A stretch of DNA of 6,014 bases, from positions 1-6,014 of the forward strand of contig CALAZQ010000533.1 in the NCBI GenBank assembly GCA_937926325.1, read 5' to 3'. Position numbers and translations under genes: made by a program. The DNA comes from an uncultured Planctomycetaceae bacterium. GTDB lineage: Bacteria; Planctomycetota; Planctomycetia; Pirellulales; UBA1268. The notes beneath the pieces are model-generated. The model was not told the origin of the DNA. It worked only from the letters and a program-made list of their open reading frames with translations, and ran no database searches. This document shows, piece by piece, positions 5,974-6,014 of this stretch (the first letter of the stretch is position 1; every line of letters begins with the position of its first letter).

Positions 5974-6014
5974 GCGTCTGGTCGGAACCGGCGGGGGAGA
6001 GACGCGGCTTTTTC
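5970..6014 (+). CDS. Probable partial CDS (N-terminal 15 codons), overlaps pdxH stop
   Basis: A GTG at 5970-5972 overlaps the pdxH TGA (5971-5973) in a GTGA arrangement typical of translational coupling. The frame stays open to the window end and reads [15 protein letters not shown]. Twelve of 15 codons end in G or C, as in the neighbours. There is no strong Shine-Dalgarno, as expected if it depends on re-initiation after pdxH. Too short to assign a function. The alternative reading is non-coding sequence with a weak terminator-like hairpin (GCGTCT at 5974-5979 with AGACGC at 6000-6005, then five T at 6009-6013). Confidence 0.4.
   Translation, partial: MSVWSEPAGERRGFF

Noticed and set aside
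5974..6013. Terminator-like hairpin after pdxH (GCGTCT / AGACGC followed by five T)
   Set aside because: The 6-bp stem has a 20-nt loop and the T run is separated by GGC; the same bases form an open GTGA-coupled frame with good codon bias, which I judge somewhat more likely.

Overview
The window is GC-rich, densely coding bacterial DNA with two transcriptional blocks that diverge from a 145-bp gap at 3399-3543. The LpxH-type phosphoesterase suggests an outer-membrane-bearing (Gram-negative) bacterium. High GC, GTG starts, a small orphan two-helix membrane protein and an unusual ketosynthase-like protein would fit the Planctomycetes or a related lineage. That placement is an impression, because there is no rRNA or other marker gene here.

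Leftward block (3398 to 1, minus strand): a membrane-anchored or exported staphylococcal-nuclease-like protein; a beta-ketoacyl-ACP synthase-fold protein whose nucleophilic cysteine is replaced by aspartate; a 92-residue (or 91-residue) two-helix membrane protein of unknown function; an LpxH-like metallophosphoesterase whose ribosome binding site lies inside a perfect 7-bp hairpin; and the first 22 codons of another gene running off the left edge. Gaps of 74-149 bp separate these genes, except for the last pair, which are only 6 bp apart. The block is therefore probably more than one transcription unit, and a possible terminator follows the ketosynthase gene.

Rightward block (3544 to 6014, plus strand): a two-TM potassium channel with two tandem RCK modules in one chain; pdxH (pyridoxamine 5'-phosphate oxidase) 21 bp downstream with a good Shine-Dalgarno; and a probable further gene starting at a GTG that overlaps the pdxH stop by 4 bp and runs off the right edge. 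Tight spacing suggests one operon, although ion transport and vitamin B6 synthesis have no obvious functional link.

There is no tRNA, rRNA, CRISPR array, insertion sequence or long repeat. No multi-gene novel system is evident. The points most worth a second look are the Cys-to-Asp ketosynthase homologue, the channel's degenerate first RCK nucleotide site, and the hairpin over the phosphoesterase start.
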